7,069 nucleotides of DNA from JBDKJS01 sp039806065 (GTDB lineage: Bacteria; Bacteroidota; Bacteroidia; AKYH767-A; 2013-40CM-41-45): NCBI GenBank assembly GCA_039806065.1, contig JBDKJS010000128.1, forward strand, positions 1 to 7,069, read 5' to 3'. Shown here piece after piece: positions 5,266 to 7,069 of the stretch. Under the pieces are notes generated by a model, which had not been told where the DNA came from, made no database searches, and saw only the letters and a list, made by a program, of their open reading frames with translations. Positions within the stretch are counted from its first letter, which is position 1; each line of letters starts with the position of its first letter. The position numbers and the translations under genes are program-made.

Positions 5266-7069
5266 ATGAAATCATTTACTAAGAGCCTCATGGCGCTAGT
5301 GCTATTTTTTATTTGTAATAATAGCATAGCTGCTCCTAATGTTGCTATTCTTAAAAAGTCAAGTATTACCAAATTTAGCGAATCTGGGATGCTGGAATTT
5401 GTAAAATTTAAAGACAATGAATTTATCGGAGCTACAGAAATAGCATCCTTTCTGAAACTTCTTTTTGGCCTGCAAGAAGGATATTCATTTGAGCAGCTCA
5501 GGTCCTCTTCTGATAAATTGGGGATGCAACATGTTAGATTTATAGAAAAGTACAAGGGATTAACAATAACTCAAGCAGAGGTGGTAGTACATATTAAAAA
5601 CAATAGCATCCATTCGATCAATGGTAAGGTAGTGGATAATTTGGGGCTGGAAGTTTTCCCCGTGATCTCTTCGCAACAAAGTATTGAAGCTGCAATCAGC
5701 GCCTTTCCAAACACTGTTTTTAAATGGAACTTGGAAGAGGAAGAAGCATTCATAAAAAGAATTAACAATGACAATAAAGGGACCTATTTCCCTAAGCCAG
5801 AACTACTAATTCTTGCCCCAACTCCAGGTTCGAAGCAAAATTCTTTTAAGTTAGCATACTCTATGTCGGTTTATGCGCATGAACCGATGTTTAAAAAACA
5901 AGTATTTATTGATGCAGAAAATGGTAAGTTATTGTTTGAAGTTGATCAAATATGCCACGCAAATAGCAATGCTTCTGGAAATACTAAATACAGCGGAACC
6001 CAAAATTTTGTAAGTGATTCAACAGCTACCAATAATTTTAGACTTCGTGAAACAGGAAGAGCTTCAGGTATTGAAACTTATAACATGCAACGTACTACCA
6101 CCTATGGCAACGCAGTAGATTTTACTGACACGGATAATATTTGGACCAATACCACCAACCAGGATGATGCAGCACTTGATGCACATTGGGGTGCCGAAAA
6201 AACATTCGATTACTTTTCAATCGTTCACGGCCGAAACAGCTTCAACAATGCTGGTGCCAAATTAATCTCTTATGTTCATTATAGTTCAAATTATAATAAC
6301 GCGTTTTGGAATGGCTCTTATATGACTTATGGCGATGGCAATGGTACCACTTTCAGCCCATTAACTACACTTGATATTGTTGGTCATGAGTTCTCGCATG
6401 GTGTAACAGAATATGCTTCGGGCTTAATTTATTCGTATCAATCAGGTGCTTTAAATGAGTCATTTTCAGATATTTTTGGTGTTGCAATTGATTTTTATGT
6501 TAATGGGGCCAATGCCAATTGGAAAATGGGAGAAGGTTGTTATACGCCTGCTACTCCCAATGATGCTCTTAGGTATATGAATAACCCAAATCAAGGAGGG
6601 GATCCTGATACCTATCTTGGAACTAATTGGTATACCGGTACTGGTGATAATGGAGGTGTGCATTACAATAGTGGAGTCCAAAACTTTTGGTTCTATTTAC
6701 TCTGCAATGGAGGTACTGGAAGTAATGATTTTGGATTTGCTTATAATGTCCCAGCCATAGGAATTACCAAGGCGGCTGCCATTGCCTATAGAAATAATGA
6801 AGTTTACCTAACATCAGGTTCTCAATATGCTGATGCAGGATTTTACTCCATTCAAGCCGCCACAGATCTTTACGGACCCTGCTCACCTGAAGTCTTAGCT
6901 GTGAAAGCAGCATGGGATGCTGTTGGAATTTATAATTTAAGTACGTTACCTAATGCCACAGCAAGTGTAGCAGCCTCTCCTTGCATTGGCTCTAATGTCC
7001 AGCTAAATGCATCAGGCGGAACTGCCTATACTTGGTCAGGTCCTAATGGCTTTACTTCAAACCTACAAA
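5266..7069 (+). CDS. Secreted M4 (thermolysin-like) metallopeptidase, 5' part
   Basis: The frame is open from ATG 5266 to the window edge (601 codons visible, no stop). Residues 1-23 form a signal peptide: Lys2 and Lys6, core LMALVLFFI, likely cleavage near A22-A23. A propeptide follows, with an FTP-type motif around D83-F92 (LGMQHVRF) and a PepSY-like part to about 230; these normally act as an intramolecular inhibitor and folding aid. The catalytic domain spans about 236-557. Zinc site H374-E-F-S-H378 and third ligand E398 in GALNESFSD have the thermolysin spacing of 24 residues. D461 and H466 in DNGGVHYNSG match thermolysin Asp226 and His231. All key residues are intact, so an active extracellular protease is expected. 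From about 563 an Ig/PKD-like domain begins (GGTAYTWSGPNGFTS). In this phylum such proteins often end in a type IX secretion sorting domain, which would lie beyond the window. Confidence 0.95.
   Translation, partial: MKSFTKSLMALVLFFICNNSIAAPNVAILKKSSITKFSESGMLEFVKFKDNEFIGATEIASFLKLLFGLQEGYSFEQLRSSSDKLGMQHVRFIEKYKGLTITQAEVVVHIKNNSIHSINGKVVDNLGLEVFPVISSQQSIEAAISAFPNTVFKWNLEEEEAFIKRINNDNKGTYFPKPELLILAPTPGSKQNSFKLAYSMSVYAHEPMFKKQVFIDAENGKLLFEVDQICHANSNASGNTKYSGTQNFVSDSTATNNFRLRETGRASGIETYNMQRTTTYGNAVDFTDTDNIWTNTTNQDDAALDAHWGAEKTFDYFSIVHGRNSFNNAGAKLISYVHYSSNYNNAFWNGSYMTYGDGNGTTFSPLTTLDIVGHEFSHGVTEYASGLIYSYQSGALNESFSDIFGVAIDFYVNGANANWKMGEGCYTPATPNDALRYMNNPNQGGDPDTYLGTNWYTGTGDNGGVHYNSGVQNFWFYLLCNGGTGSNDFGFAYNVPAIGITKAAAIAYRNNEVYLTSGSQYADAGFYSIQAATDLYGPCSPEVLAVKAAWDAVGIYNLSTLPNATASVAASPCIGSNVQLNASGGTAYTWSGPNGFTSNLQ

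Noticed and set aside
5244..6681. Minus-strand open frames at 5244-5555, 5571-5774 and 6466-6681
   Set aside because: All are antisense to the M4 peptidase frame, which has continuous domain and catalytic motif evidence; none has a credible product.

Overview
The window reads as a chromosomal segment of an AT-rich member of the Bacteroidota. Reasons: gene starts lack Shine-Dalgarno sequences and sit behind A/T-rich leaders; candidate promoters resemble the TTG / TAnnTTTG type of that phylum; the trigger factor and RsmA are of the Bacteroidota kind; and a secreted M4 peptidase carries an Ig/PKD-like extension. The exact lineage cannot be fixed from the sequence; a Cytophagales-like or related environmental group is plausible.

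Left part (1-4114), mostly minus strand. The 3' part of rsmA (16S rRNA dimethyladenosine methyltransferase) runs in from the left edge on the plus strand and converges on clpX, overlapping it by 23 bp. To the right, on the minus strand and in transcription order from the right, come tRNA-Leu(UAG), tig (trigger factor), clpP and clpX. This is a protein quality-control block: Tig meets nascent chains at the ribosome, and ClpX unfolds substrates and feeds them to the ClpP peptidase. Three hairpins with T-tracts follow the tRNA, tig and clpP, so the block is probably read as separate or partly read-through transcripts rather than one plain operon.

Right part (4312-7069), plus strand, diverging from the tRNA. 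A divergent ECF-type sigma factor with a GTG start overlaps by 8 nt a 108-aa membrane protein with an H-x3-C-x2-C zinc-binding anti-sigma motif. After 86 bp comes a long open frame that runs off the right edge. It encodes a secreted thermolysin-family (M4) metallopeptidase with signal peptide, FTP/PepSY-type propeptide, complete catalytic residues and the start of an Ig/PKD-like domain. The sigma and anti-sigma genes are clearly a pair. Control of the peptidase by them is only an inference, because a candidate separate promoter lies in front of it.

Most of the window is ordinary housekeeping. The least ordinary parts are the diverged sigma factor with its anti-sigma partner that lacks a periplasmic domain, the terminator-like hairpin squeezed between the tRNA and tig, and an inverted repeat across the tig stop codon. 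No mobile element, CRISPR array or clearly new system was found. No stretch above 300 bases lacks a gene; the longest gaps are 4115-4311 and 1615-1806.
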